53,730 nucleotides of DNA from an uncultured Bacilli bacterium (GTDB lineage Bacteria > Bacillota_I > Bacilli_A > ML615J-28 > CAG-313), in contig CAKONV010000014.1 of the NCBI GenBank assembly GCA_934098295.1, positions 1 to 53,730 on the forward strand, given 5' to 3'. This document shows positions 1-10,100 of this stretch, one piece after another. The position numbers were made by a program, and so were the translations under genes. How positions within the stretch are numbered: position 1 is the first letter of the stretch; each line of letters begins with the position of its first letter. The notes beneath the pieces were generated by a model that did no database searches, was not told the DNA's origin, and saw only the letters and a list, made by a program, of their open reading frames with translations.

Positions 1-102
1 TATTATATCATGATATTTTATTATTGGGACATTTTCTAAAATTAATTATTAAGACATTATCATAAAATAAACACATAGCTATTAGAAAAAAACACATAAC
101 GT

Positions 103-131
103 TTGACAAAAATAAAAAAATATAGTAAAAT
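103..131 (+). promoter_or_regulatory. Promoter of the rplK operon
   Basis: A consensus -35 TTGACA (103-108) and a -10 TAAAAT (126-131) are separated by 17 bases. It is the only good housekeeping promoter upstream of rplK in the window and should start a leader of about 100 bases that carries the first L1-type hairpin. Confidence 0.8.
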
Positions 132-176
132 ATATGAGCGTGCAATGACGCAATAAATACTATGAATTATTTTTAT

Positions 177-211
177 ATGTGGGAGAGCATCATAGTGCTC
201 ATAAACCACAT
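177..211 (+). promoter_or_regulatory. L1-type operator hairpin in the rplK leader
   Basis: ATGTGG (177-182) pairs with CCACAT (206-211). An inner GAGCA/TGCTC stem (185-189 with 196-200) is set off by GA on the 5' side and ATAAA on the 3' side. The same design, an outer TGTGG/CCACA stem, an inner stem and an A-rich asymmetric bulge, recurs just before rplA. Ribosomal protein L1 is known to repress the L11-L1 mRNA through a mimic of its rRNA site, so this is a likely autoregulatory site. The role is inferred from fold and position. Confidence 0.55.
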
Positions 212-239
212 CACGGACAATTAAAAGGAGGTGTGTCTC

Positions 240-671
240 GTGGCTAAAGTTAAACAAGTAAAAAAAGTTGTTAAACTTCAAATCGCTGCAGGAAAAGCCA
301 ATCCGGCTCCACCAGTTGGTCCAGCTCTAGGACAAGCAGGTGTTAACATCCAACAATTCTGTAGTCAATTCAACGATAAGACAGCTAGTATGGCAGGTTA
401 TGTAATTCCAGTGGAAATTTCAGTTTATGAAGATCGAAGTTTTACTTTTATTACAAAAACTCCACCTGCATCTGACCTTTTAAAGAAGGCTGCTAATGTT
501 CAAAAGGGATCTGCAAATCCTAAGAAGGATAAAGTAGGAAAAATCTCTCGTGCAAAATTAAATGAAATTGCACAAACTAAGTTACCTGATTTAAATGCAT
601 ACGATGTAGAAGCAGCTGCAAAGATTGTTGCAGGTACTGCAAAACAAATGGGAATCGTTATAGAAGACTAA
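240..671 (+). CDS. rplK: 50S ribosomal protein L11
   Basis: L11 forms the GTPase-associated centre at the base of the ribosomal stalk, binding 23S rRNA and contacting EF-G, EF-Tu and release factors. The protein carries the family's N-terminal signature (VKLQIAAGKA, PAPPVGPALGQAGVNI) and a C-terminal rRNA-binding domain. The start is placed at GTG 240, which gives an N-terminus MAKVKQ of normal form and lies about eight bases from AAGGAGG. A GTG at 231 in the same frame would overlap the ribosome binding site. Length is 143 aa, normal for the family. First gene of the operon in the window, followed by rplA after a 109-bp gap holding another L1-type hairpin. Confidence 0.97.
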   Translation: MAKVKQVKKVVKLQIAAGKANPAPPVGPALGQAGVNIQQFCSQFNDKTASMAGYVIPVEISVYEDRSFTFITKTPPASDLLKKAANVQKGSANPKKDKVGKISRAKLNEIAQTKLPDLNAYDVEAAAKIVAGTAKQMGIVIED

Positions 672-734
672 TTAATATTAGCTCTATACAAGATAGATTT
701 AAGAAAGATTACTGTACTCTTTATAAATCTAAAT

Positions 735-761
735 TGTGGGAGGAGATTCCGTTATACCACA
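735..761 (+). promoter_or_regulatory. Second L1-type operator hairpin, before rplA
   Basis: TGTGG (735-739) pairs with CCACA (757-761) around a short GGA/TCC inner stem and a GTTATA bulge, closely parallel to the hairpin at 177-211. It ends four bases before the rplA ribosome binding site (AGGAGG, 765-770), so L1 binding could block initiation directly. Confidence 0.5.
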
Positions 762-780
762 TTTAGGAGGAATTTAAAAA

Positions 781-1473
781 ATGGCTAAAAGAGGTAAAAA
801 ATACCAAGAAGCAGCAAAGTTAATTGAAGCAAATAAACAATATGCAATTGCTGATGCTGCTGCATTAGTAAAAAAGACTAGTGTTACTAAATTTGATGCT
901 ACAGTTGATGTAGTATTTAGATTAAATATTGATCCTCGTAAGGCTGAACAAAACTTACGTGGTGCAATATCTTTACCTAATGGTACTGGTAAAAGTGTTC
1001 GCGTTTTAGTTATCGCTCATGATGCAAAAGCTAAAGAAGCTTTAGCAGCTGGTGCTGACTATGCTGGTGATCATGATTATCTAGAAAAGATTAAAAATGG
1101 TTGGTTTGAATTCGATACTATTATCGCTACACCTGATATGATGGGCGAATTAGGTAAATTAGGACGTATCTTAGGTCCTAAAGGATTAATGCCAAATCCA
1201 AAAACTGGTACTGTTACAATGAATATTGAACAAACTGTTAAAGAATTTAAAGCAGGTAAAGTTGAATACCGTACTGATAAAGTTGGTAACGTTCAAGTAC
1301 CTGTTGGAAAAGTATCATTCACTGATGCTGCTTTAGCAGAAAATATTTCAACAATTTACAATCAAATTATGCGTATTAAACCTGCTACTGTAAAAGGTGC
1401 ATACATTTTAAGTGCAAGTGTTAGTACAACAATGGGTCCTAGCGTTAAATTAGCTTTGGATGCCAAAAACTAA
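781..1473 (+). CDS. rplA: 50S ribosomal protein L1
   Basis: L1 builds the mobile L1 stalk that helps expel deacylated tRNA from the E site, and in many bacteria it represses its own mRNA. The 230-aa protein has the expected length and the conserved central motif (GRILGPKGLMPNPKTGTV, about residues 128-145). The ATG follows TTAGGAGG by a normal distance. Together with rplK it forms the L11-L1 pair. The two L1-type hairpins at 177-211 and 735-761 suggest autogenous control of both genes. Confidence 0.97.
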   Translation: MAKRGKKYQEAAKLIEANKQYAIADAAALVKKTSVTKFDATVDVVFRLNIDPRKAEQNLRGAISLPNGTGKSVRVLVIAHDAKAKEALAAGADYAGDHDYLEKIKNGWFEFDTIIATPDMMGELGKLGRILGPKGLMPNPKTGTVTMNIEQTVKEFKAGKVEYRTDKVGNVQVPVGKVSFTDAALAENISTIYNQIMRIKPATVKGAYILSASVSTTMGPSVKLALDAKN

Positions 1474-1494
1474 TTAAAAATAATTTTTCAAAGA

Positions 1495-1620
1495 ATTCAT
1501 AAGTATTATTAAGTCTCTGCCGTAGACAGTAGGAGTAGTTAAAAATAAGAAAGTTTTAATTACTTAAAAATTTAAATCCTACCGAGGACAAAATCTTCTT
1601 TCCTAAAAAAATTGGAAAGA
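1495..1620 (+). ncRNA. Ribosomal protein L10 leader
   Basis: The 171-bp space between rplA and rplJ holds a structured leader with the motif CCTACCGAGGAC (about 1578-1589), typical of the L10 leader family that binds the L10-(L12)4 complex in Bacillota. A further hairpin, CTTTCC/GGAAAG, lies at about 1598-1620. It should regulate rplJ and rplL. The borders are approximate because no covariance model was run. Confidence 0.7.
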
Positions 1621-1644
1621 ACAAATTTTCAGGAGGTGAAAACA

Positions 1645-2130
1645 ATGAATGAAGCGACTATCGCTAAAAAACAAGAAAAGGTTCTAGCCGTTTTTAATAA
1701 GATTAAAGGTGCTAGTTCCACAGTATTCGTTGATTACCTAGGATTAACTGTAGCCGAAGTTACTCAACTTCGTGTTAAGTTACATGCTGAAAACTGTGAA
1801 ATGAAAGTTGCTAAGAACAACATATTGAGACGTGCTGCTGAACAAATTGGCTGTGCTGAAGTTGATCAACACATTTCAGGTCCATGTGCTATTATTACAT
1901 CACCAGATGAAGTTAGCGCTGCAAAAGTTGTTTATGATTTTATGAAAGATCATGAAAAGCTTTCCGTAAAAGCTGGTATTGTTAATGGTGTTTATATGGA
2001 TGAAAACCAATTAGCTGCATTATCAAAACTACCAAACAAACTTGGTATGGTTTCAATGTTATTAAGTGTTCTACAAGCTCCTGTTCGTGGACTTGCTGTA
2101 GCTCTTAACGCAGTATCAGAACAAAAGTAA
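1645..2130 (+). CDS. rplJ: 50S ribosomal protein L10
   Basis: L10 is the stalk base protein that anchors L7/L12 dimers to the ribosome. The 161-aa protein has the usual N-terminal rRNA-binding part (VFVDYLGLTVAEVTQLR) and a C-terminal helix for L12 binding that ends in NAVSEQK. The start is the ATG at 1645, eight bases after AGGAGGTG. An in-frame start at 1612 would lie inside the leader hairpin and is rejected. Followed by rplL after 41 bp. Confidence 0.95.
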   Translation: MNEATIAKKQEKVLAVFNKIKGASSTVFVDYLGLTVAEVTQLRVKLHAENCEMKVAKNNILRRAAEQIGCAEVDQHISGPCAIITSPDEVSAAKVVYDFMKDHEKLSVKAGIVNGVYMDENQLAALSKLPNKLGMVSMLLSVLQAPVRGLAVALNAVSEQK

Positions 2131-2171
2131 ATCATTTAAAATTTAAATTTAATTTTAGGAGGAAAAACGAA

Positions 2172-2543
2172 ATGGCTAAAATTAGCAAAGAAGAATTTTT
2201 AAGCGCTATTGAAGAAATGAGCGTATTAGAATTAAACGAATTAGTAAAGGCAATTGAAGAAAAATTTGGTGTAAGTGCTGCAGCTCCTGTTGCAGTTGCT
2301 GGTGCAGCTGTTGCTGCTGAAGCAGAAGGACCAAGTGAAGTTGACGTAATTTTAAAGGCTGCTGGTGCTAACAAATTAGCAGTTATTAAATTAGTTCGTG
2401 AAGTAACTGGCTTAGGCTTAAAAGAAGCTAAAGACTTAGTTGACAACGCTCCAAAAGCAGTTAAAGAAAAAGTTGATCCAGAAGAAGCTAAAGCTCTTGC
2501 TGCTAAATTAACTGAAGCTGGCGCTGAAGTTGAAGTTAAATAA
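2172..2543 (+). CDS. rplL: 50S ribosomal protein L7/L12
   Basis: Acidic stalk protein that recruits translational GTPases. The 123-aa sequence has an N-terminal dimerisation helix, an Ala/Val-rich hinge (about residues 36-52) and the conserved C-terminal domain with KLAVIKLVREVTGLGLKEAK. Start ATG follows TTAGGAGG. A strong intrinsic terminator or attenuator follows at 2583-2610. Confidence 0.97.
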   Translation: MAKISKEEFLSAIEEMSVLELNELVKAIEEKFGVSAAAPVAVAGAAVAAEAEGPSEVDVILKAAGANKLAVIKLVREVTGLGLKEAKDLVDNAPKAVKEKVDPEEAKALAAKLTEAGAEVEVK

Positions 2544-2582
2544 GTTTTAACTTAATTAACCTTAAAAATAGTTTAGAAAAAG

Positions 2583-2610
2583 TCTAGAATTTAATATTCT
2601 AGATTTTTTT
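2583..2610 (+). terminator. Terminator/attenuator after rplL
   Basis: TCTAGAAT (2583-2590) and ATTCTAGA (2596-2603) form a perfect 8-bp stem with a 5-base loop, followed by seven T. Read-through would be needed for the downstream methyltransferase unless it has its own promoter, so this may act as an attenuator that sets the ratio of stalk protein to downstream products. Confidence 0.8.
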
Positions 2611-2633
2611 AAAAAGTATATAAGGAGGAAAAA

Positions 2634-3227
2634 ATGGCAAATCAATATTTTGAAAATAATGCAGAATTAAAGAGTGATATTAAACCTATAAAGTATTATT
2701 ATAAACATCAAACTTTAACTCTTTTTGCGGATAATGGTGTGTTTTCAAAAGGTGGAATAGATTTTGGAAGCAACTTACTTTTGAAGAATGTTAACATAGA
2801 AAATGCTAAAAAGATTCTTGATGTTGGCTGTGGATACGGAACAATTGGTTTACCCTTAGCGGCTACAAATAACGATATAGAAGTTAGTATGGTTGATGTG
2901 AATTTAAGAGCTATCGAACTTTCTTTAAGGGCAGCTGAATATAATTCTATCAAAAATGTAAAAATTTTTGAAAGCAACATGTATGAAAAAATTGATGAGA
3001 AATTTGACTTGATAATTACTAATCCTCCGATAAGAGCTGGCAAAAAAATTGTTTATGGAATTATTCTAGATAGCGTAAATTATTTAAATGATGGTGGAAA
3101 ATTGTGGTGTGTTATTCAAAAAAAACAAGGTGCACCATCAGCTTTAAAAGCCTTATCTACAGTGTTCTCAAAAGTGGAAATTGTAGAAAGTGATAAAGGA
3201 TATTGTATCATAAAAGCTACAAAATAG
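2634..3227 (+). CDS. Class I SAM-dependent methyltransferase, RsmC/YbxB-like
   Basis: Probable rRNA (guanine-N2) methyltransferase-like protein. The Rossmann glycine motif is DVGCGYGTIG (about residues 62-71) and the catalytic NPPIRAGK motif sits near residue 132, as in RsmC-type enzymes. At 197 aa it matches the single-domain form (YbxB in B. subtilis), which sits at the same place between rplL and rpoB. Its RNA target is not proven from the sequence. Confidence 0.85.
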   Translation: MANQYFENNAELKSDIKPIKYYYKHQTLTLFADNGVFSKGGIDFGSNLLLKNVNIENAKKILDVGCGYGTIGLPLAATNNDIEVSMVDVNLRAIELSLRAAEYNSIKNVKIFESNMYEKIDEKFDLIITNPPIRAGKKIVYGIILDSVNYLNDGGKLWCVIQKKQGAPSALKALSTVFSKVEIVESDKGYCIIKATK

Positions 3228-3232
3228 AATTT

Positions 3233-3256
3233 AAAAATGGTCTTTTGACCATTTTT
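3233..3256 (+). terminator. Terminator before rpoB
   Basis: AAAAATGGTC (3233-3242) pairs with GACCATTTTT (3247-3256) around TTTT, with a T tract on the 3' side. It separates the L11-L12 transcript from the rpoB promoter. Confidence 0.85.
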
Positions 3257-3300
3257 TTGCATTTTAGTAATCAAAAATATTAAAAAAAAGCACATTTTAC

Positions 3301-3329
3301 TTGACAAAAATGGGTGTTATTGGTATACT
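3301..3329 (+). promoter_or_regulatory. Promoter of rpoB-rpoC
   Basis: TTGACA (3301-3306), 17-base spacer, TATACT (3324-3329), with TGG before the -10 giving an extended -10 element. It makes rpoBC an independently transcribed unit after the terminator at 3233-3256. Confidence 0.85.
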
Positions 3330-3415
3330 AAATAAGATATGATACAATGCGGTAGATTGCATTCTAAATGTAATACACAATGTGTTGCTCAAAATTGATA
3401 GAAGAGGTGGAGAAT

Positions 3416-6400
3416 TTGAGTTACAAAAATGTGCAGTATGGTAGAAAAAACGTTAGAAGAAACTATGCAAGAGTACAAACTAATGTTGAACTACCTAATT
3501 TAATTGAAATACAAACAGAATCATTTAAATGGTTGCTTGGCGAAGGTCTAGCTACATTGTTTAAAGAAATTTCACCAATTAAAGATAATGCTGATGGCGA
3601 AAAATTTGAACTTAGTTTTTTAGAACATGAATTTGCAGAACCAAAATATACTATTCAAGAAGCTAAAATACACAATGTAAATTATTGTCGTCAATTATAT
3701 GTTAAGACTGCTCTTGAAAATAAAGAAACTGGTGAACTAAAAGAAGATAAGGTATTTTTAGGTGATTTCCCTATTATGACACCATCAGGAACTTTTATTA
3801 TTAATGGTTCTGAACGTGTTATCGTTACCCAAATCGTTCGTTCAGCTGGTATTTTCTTTTCAGTAGAAACAGATAAAAAATCAGGTCAATCCCTATTCTC
3901 AGGACAAATCATTCCTACCCGTGGTGCATGGATTGAATTTGAAATGGGTAGCAAGGATATTTGGTACGCTAAACTTGATAGATCTAAAAAGATTCCTTTA
4001 GTAACCTTTATTAGAGCTTTAGGTGTACCTGGTAACTCGGACATGATTGATCTTTTCATCGGTGAAGATTCAGATGTTGCCCCTGTTCCTCAAAACTTAT
4101 TAACATATTTCACAAATTCAGCTGGTAAAGATGATACTTTTGGCGAAGATGATGCTATTAAGGCATTATATGATAATTTACGTCCAGGTGAAAAAACTTC
4201 AGCTGATACAGCTCGTAAGTTTGTTGCACGTTTATTATTTGAAAATCGTCGTTATGATTTAGCTAAAGTAGGACGTTACAAAGTAAATGAAAAACTAGAT
4301 GTTGTTAAAAGAGCAATTGGTTGGCGTCTAGCTAACGACTTAGTAGATGCTAAAGGCAATGTATTAATTGCTGCTGGTACAGAAATTAGTCGTAAAGCTT
4401 TAGTTAAGGGTAAAAACGGTAAAGAAGAACCAGTTGATACAATTGCTATATTAGAAGCTAATCGTGAACTATATCGTAAGACTTATGAATATGAGTTAAT
4501 GTTAGAAGGAAATAGCGTCGTATTAGAAACTCTTGATATTTTAGTAAAAACTTCTAATGGTGATGTAAAGGTTAGATTACTTGGTAATGACCAAAGAGAA
4601 GAAGCATGTCATGTTGTTCTTTCTGATATTTTCGCATCAATTTCATACTACATGAATTTACATGTTGGTGTTGGTAGAATTGATGATATCGATCACTTAG
4701 GTAATAGACGTTTACGTTTAATTGGTGAATTGTTACAAAACCAATTTAGAATTGGTTTAACTAAATTAGAAAAGAATATCCGCGATAAAATGTCAACATC
4801 CGTTGAAATTAAGAGCGTTACTCCACAAAGTTTAGTAAATAATCGTCCATTAACTGCTACCATTAGAGAATTCTTTGGTAGTAGCCAATTAAGTCAGTTC
4901 ATGGACCAAATTAATCCTCTTGCTGAATTAACTCACAAACGTCGTCTATCCGCTTTAGGTCAAGGTGGTATCACTCGTGACCGTGCCGGATTTGAAGTAC
5001 GTGACGTACATCCTTCCCATTATGGTCGTATATGTCCAGTTGAAACACCCGAAGGTCAAAACATTGGTTTGATTAACTCATTATCTTCTTATGCACGTGC
5101 TAATAAATTTGGATTTATTGAAACTCCATATTTAGTAGTTAAAAATAACAAAGAAGATGAAGATTACAAAAATGGTAAAGTCCCTGGTCGTGTTTGGATT
5201 ACTGATGAAATAAAGTATTTAAATGCTTATGATGAAGAAAAATATGCCATCGCTCAAGCTAACGTTGGTATGAAAACTAATCCAGAAACTGGTGAAATTA
5301 ACATTGTTGATGATAAAGTAATTGCACGTAAAGCTGCTGACTTCGTAGAAATTAATAAAATGGATATCGATTTAGTCGACGTATCACCAAAACAAGTAGT
5401 TGCGGTAGGTACAGCTTGTATTCCATTCCTAGAACACGATGATACAACTAGAGCCTTGATGGGTGCTAACATGCAACGTCAAGCTATCCCACTATTAAAA
5501 CCAGAAGCTCCAATTGTAGGTACTGGTATTGAATACAAGGTTGCTCACGATTCTGGTGTTGCTTTAGTATACCAAGAAGATGTTCCTGGAACTGTAACTT
5601 ATGCTGATGGATTGAAAATTGTTGTTCGTGATGATAACAACAAAGTACATGAATATGAATTATTAAAGTATGAACGTAGTAATAACTCAACTTGTGCAAA
5701 TCAACGTCCAATTGTTGTACCTGGTGAAAAAGTTAAAAAAGGTGATATTTTAGCCGATGGTCAATCAATGGAACAAGGCGAGTTAGCCTTAGGTAGAAAC
5801 GTCGTTATTGCCTTCATGACATGGAATGGTTACAACTTCGAGGATGCAGTAATCATGAGTGAAAGAATGGTACAAGATGATGTTTATACTTCTATTCACA
5901 TTGAAGAATACACTTGTGAATCACGTGATACAAAACTAGGTAAAGAAGAAATTACTCGTGATTTAGATGGTGAATCAAAAGATTCAATTGCTAATCTAGA
6001 TCAAAATGGTATAATCATTTTAGGTAGTGAAGTAAAAGAAGGCGACACTTTAGTTGGTAAAGTTACTCCAAAAGGAGTTACAGAACCAAGCCCTGAAGAG
6101 CGTTTAAGTCAAGCTTTATTCTCAGATAATTCTAAAGAAGTTCGTGTTACTTCTCTAAAAGTACCTCATGGTGGTGGCGGTATTGTTCACCGTATCGAAC
6201 GTTTCAATAGGAAATCTGGTGCGGAGTTACCTCCTGGAGTAAATGAAGTAGTTCGTGTTTATATCGTTCAAAAACGTAAGATTTCTGAAGGTGACAAAAT
6301 GTCAGGTCGTCATGGTAACAAAGGTGTTATTTCTAACATTGTTCCAATTGAAGATATGCCATTCATGTCTGATGGAACACCTATCGATATTATGTTAAAT

Positions 6401-7093
6401 CCACAAGGTGTACCTTCACGTATGAATATTGGTCAAGTTCTAGAAATTCATTTAGGTATGGCTGCTAAAAAATTAGGTGTTAAAGTTGCAACTCCTGTAT
6501 TTGATGGTGTAACACAACAAGACTTAATTGAAATAATGAACGAAGCAAGAGAAAAAGATATAAAAGACTTAGAAGAAGATCCACGTAATGAACATGCGAT
6601 AATCGATGAAAATGGTAAAACATATTTATATGATGGTCGTACAGGACGTCAATTCGATCATAAGATTTCTGTAGGTGTCATGTATATGATTAAGTTAGCC
6701 CACATGGTTGATGATAAATTACATGCTCGTAGCGAAGGTCCTTATACCCTAGTAACACAACAACCAATGGGTGGTAAAGCTCAAAATGGTGGTCAAAGAT
6801 TTGGTGAAATGGAAGTTTGGGCTCTAGAAGCATATGGTGCTGCACACACATTACAAGAAATGATGACAATTAAATCCGATGATATTATCGGTCGTAATAA
6901 AGTATATAAAGCTATCGTTGATGGTGAACCAATCCCTGAAGCTGGGGTACCAGAAGCCTTCCGTGCAATGGTAAAAGAACTTCAAGGTTTAGGCTTAAGC
7001 GTTAAACTAGTAGATCAAAATGACGAAGATGTAGCTAATAAGAGTCTTGTTGATGAATTTGCCGCTGCTCAAGCCAGCAAACGTGGTCTATAA
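3416..7093 (+). CDS. rpoB: DNA-directed RNA polymerase subunit beta
   Basis: Beta subunit of core RNA polymerase. The start is TTG 3416, after AGAGGTGG, giving MSYKNVQYGR, which aligns with the start of known RpoB proteins; the in-frame ATG at 3380 has no ribosome binding site. The protein is 1225 aa. The rifampicin-site segment (around LSQFMDQINPLAELTHKRRL) keeps the D, H and S residues that go with sensitivity. The conserved GDKMSGRHGNKGV and the C-terminal GEMEVWALEAYGA motifs are present. Spaced 19 bp from rpoC. Confidence 0.97.
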   Translation: MSYKNVQYGRKNVRRNYARVQTNVELPNLIEIQTESFKWLLGEGLATLFKEISPIKDNADGEKFELSFLEHEFAEPKYTIQEAKIHNVNYCRQLYVKTALENKETGELKEDKVFLGDFPIMTPSGTFIINGSERVIVTQIVRSAGIFFSVETDKKSGQSLFSGQIIPTRGAWIEFEMGSKDIWYAKLDRSKKIPLVTFIRALGVPGNSDMIDLFIGEDSDVAPVPQNLLTYFTNSAGKDDTFGEDDAIKALYDNLRPGEKTSADTARKFVARLLFENRRYDLAKVGRYKVNEKLDVVKRAIGWRLANDLVDAKGNVLIAAGTEISRKALVKGKNGKEEPVDTIAILEANRELYRKTYEYELMLEGNSVVLETLDILVKTSNGDVKVRLLGNDQREEACHVVLSDIFASISYYMNLHVGVGRIDDIDHLGNRRLRLIGELLQNQFRIGLTKLEKNIRDKMSTSVEIKSVTPQSLVNNRPLTATIREFFGSSQLSQFMDQINPLAELTHKRRLSALGQGGITRDRAGFEVRDVHPSHYGRICPVETPEGQNIGLINSLSSYARANKFGFIETPYLVVKNNKEDEDYKNGKVPGRVWITDEIKYLNAYDEEKYAIAQANVGMKTNPETGEINIVDDKVIARKAADFVEINKMDIDLVDVSPKQVVAVGTACIPFLEHDDTTRALMGANMQRQAIPLLKPEAPIVGTGIEYKVAHDSGVALVYQEDVPGTVTYADGLKIVVRDDNNKVHEYELLKYERSNNSTCANQRPIVVPGEKVKKGDILADGQSMEQGELALGRNVVIAFMTWNGYNFEDAVIMSERMVQDDVYTSIHIEEYTCESRDTKLGKEEITRDLDGESKDSIANLDQNGIIILGSEVKEGDTLVGKVTPKGVTEPSPEERLSQALFSDNSKEVRVTSLKVPHGGGGIVHRIERFNRKSGAELPPGVNEVVRVYIVQKRKISEGDKMSGRHGNKGVISNIVPIEDMPFMSDGTPIDIMLNPQGVPSRMNIGQVLEIHLGMAAKKLGVKVATPVFDGVTQQDLIEIMNEAREKDIKDLEEDPRNEHAIIDENGKTYLYDGRTGRQFDHKISVGVMYMIKLAHMVDDKLHARSEGPYTLVTQQPMGGKAQNGGQRFGEMEVWALEAYGAAHTLQEMMTIKSDDIIGRNKVYKAIVDGEPIPEAGVPEAFRAMVKELQGLGLSVKLVDQNDEDVANKSLVDEFAAAQASKRGL

Positions 7094-7112
7094 GAAATAG
7101 GAGGATTTCCTT

Positions 7113-10100
7113 TTGAAAAAATATAAGTATATGAAAATCGGAATTGCATCACCCGAGGAAATAGTTTCTTGGGCCAATCCCGTTTTACAAGGAAAAGAGT
7201 TTGAATACGATCCTAATAAAAAAGATAAAGTAACTTATACAGATGATAATGGTAATAAAGTTGAATACACTTTACGTGGTGAAGTAAAAAAACATGAAAC
7301 TTTAAATTACCGTACCCAAAAACCTGAACGTGATGGCTTGTTCTGTGAAGTTATATTTGGTCCTACTAAGGATTATCAATGTGCATGTGGTAAACCTGCT
7401 CGTAAAATGATTGGTGAGCATAAGGTTTGTGAAAAATGTGGCGTTGAATTAACAGAAAGTAAAGTAAGAAGAGAACGTATGGGTTACATTGCTCTTGCCG
7501 CTCCTGTTGTTCATACTTGGTATTTAAGAAATACACCAAGTAAGATTGCCTTACTTCTTGATATGAAAACTAAAGATGTAGAAGAAATTGTTTATTTAGC
7601 ATCATATATTGTCATTGAAGTTAACGATGATATTGAAGAATTATATCCTGGTCAAGTGTTAACTGAACAAGAAAATGCAATGTATAAACGTCGTTATTAT
7701 GGTAGATATAAAGCCATGACAGGTGCAGAAACAATTAAATATTTGTTAAAGAACCTTAACTTAAAACAAATAATGGATGAGATTAGAGAAGAGCTTAAGA
7801 CAGCAACTAAACAAAAGAAAGAAAAATTAGTAAAACGTCTTGAAATAGTAGAAGCCTTCTATCAATCTACAAATAAACCAGAATGGATGGTAATGGATGT
7901 AATTCCTGTTATCCCACCTGATTTAAGACCAATGGTACAACTTGATGGTGGTAGATTTGCAACAACCGATTTAAATGAATTATATCGTAGAATTATTAAT
8001 CGTAATACGCGTTTACGTAAATTATTTGAACTTGGTGCTCCAGACTTAATTACTAAAAATGAGAAAAGACTTTTACAAGAAGCTGTTGATGCTTTAATCG
8101 ACAATTCAAAACGTAATAAGAAAGTAGCTGTTGAAAAGAATCGTCCATTAAAATCATTATCAGATATTTTACGTGGTAAGCAAGGTCGTTTCCGTCAAAA
8201 CCTATTAGGTAAACGTGTTGACTACTCAGGACGTAGTGTTATTTGTGTAGGACCTTTCTTAAAAATGTATCAATGTGGTATTCCACGTGAAATGGCATTA
8301 ACTCTATTTAAACCATTTATTATTAGTTATTTAAGAAAAAATATTTTAGCTGAAGTTGAAACTGAACAAGTGGATGCTAATGGTCAACCAATTAGCCAAG
8401 CTGCTAAAGAAAAAACGGGTATTAAGAGAGCTAAAGAATTAATTGAAAAAGGTGCTCCTGAAGCAATGGAAGCTTTAGAGAAAATCGTTGTTGAGCATCC
8501 AGTATTACTTAACCGTGCTCCTACTCTTCACCGTTTGTCAATTCAAGCTTTCGAACCTGTTTTAGTACAAGGTAAAGCAATTCGTTTACACCCACTTGCA
8601 ACAACCGCCTTCAATGCCGATTTCGATGGTGACCAAATGCCAGTGCATGTACCACTATCAGAAGAAGCTCAAGCTGAAGCTCGTATGTTGATGCTTGCCT
8701 CAAAAAATATTCTTGCTCCAAAAGATGGAAAACCCGTTGTTACTCCATCTCAAGACATGATTATTGGTAACTATTATTTAACAATTGAAAGAAGTCAACC
8801 TGACCGTATCTATAATACTTATGAAGACTTATATAAAGCTTATACAGCTCGTGTATTTGAATTCGATAATAAAATTATTGTTAACGAAGAAGAAGAATTT
8901 AGAGATGTTGAAGCTTTAGGCCAAAGCATAAAAGAAGGACATACACCAAGTGTTGGTAAGTTCTTAGTTGTAGGTAGAGAAGGTAAAGCCTTTAAAGATA
9001 TTTCTGAAGTTGAACATGCTTATGAAAATCATGAAATTGATTTCCACACTCGTTTTGTAATGCCTGGTAAGGCCATCGACAAACCTTTTGTTAATTTAGA
9101 AGTAGATGCTGATGACCCTCATCATGATGAAAAAGTAGCTCAAAAGAAAAAACATAATGATGAGCTAAAAGAAATGTATGTTGTAACTACTTATGGTAAA
9201 TTAATTTTCAACCAAGTATTCCCTGAACATTTCGTTTTCTTCAATGAACCAGATCCAAAGAAAGCATTAAATAACTTAAGAGAAGGAACTCCTGATAAGT
9301 ATTTCTTACCAAGAGGAACAAACTTCAAAGAAGCTATCGCTCAAATGCCACTTGGCGAACCAGCTAAAAAAGGTACATTATCAACGATTATTTCGGAAGT
9401 ATTTAGACAATGTAAATTGGCTGAAACTTCCCTTACTCTAGATAAGATGAAAGATTTAGGTTTCTATTATTCTACAATGTCTGGTATTACTATTTCAGCC
9501 TTTGACGTAGTAACTCTTGCTAGAAAAAATGAAATCATTGAAGAAGCTGATTCTAAAGTTAAGATTTATAATCAAATGTTCCGTCGTGGTACCATGTTGA
9601 ATTCGGAAAGAAAGAAAAATGTTATCAAGATTTGGAGTGCTGCTAAGGATGCTATTGAAGCTGAAATTAAGAATGTCATGAAAGAACAAGCAACTGTTAA
9701 TGATATCTTCATGATGGCCGATTCTGGTGCCCGTGGTAGTTCATCAAACTTTACCCAACTTGCCGGTATGCGTGGATTGATGAGTAAACCTAATGGTGAA
9801 TCTATGGAAATCCCAGTTAAGGCATGTTTCTCTGAAGGTATGAAGATGTCAGACTTCTTTATTTCAACCCATGGTGCTCGTAAAGGTTCTACCGATACAG
9901 CCTTAAAAACAGCTGAATCAGGATACTTAACAAGACGTTTAGTAGACGTATCTCAAGATATTACTATTACTTGTGATGATTGTGGAACTGATAAAGGTCT
10001 AGTAATGACTAATCTTTATAATAAGGACCCACATGATCCAACCTTTAATCCAAAAGAAGACTTATGCGTATCTTTAAAAGATCGTATCATTGGACGTTTT

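Noticed and set aside
4870..5060. Rifampicin resistance mutations in rpoB
   Set aside because: The D, H and S residues of the rifampicin pocket read as in sensitive bacteria.
5484..5711. Reverse-strand frames inside rpoB and other core genes
   Set aside because: They are shadows of strongly conserved genes and have odd composition (His/Gln-rich) and no start signals.
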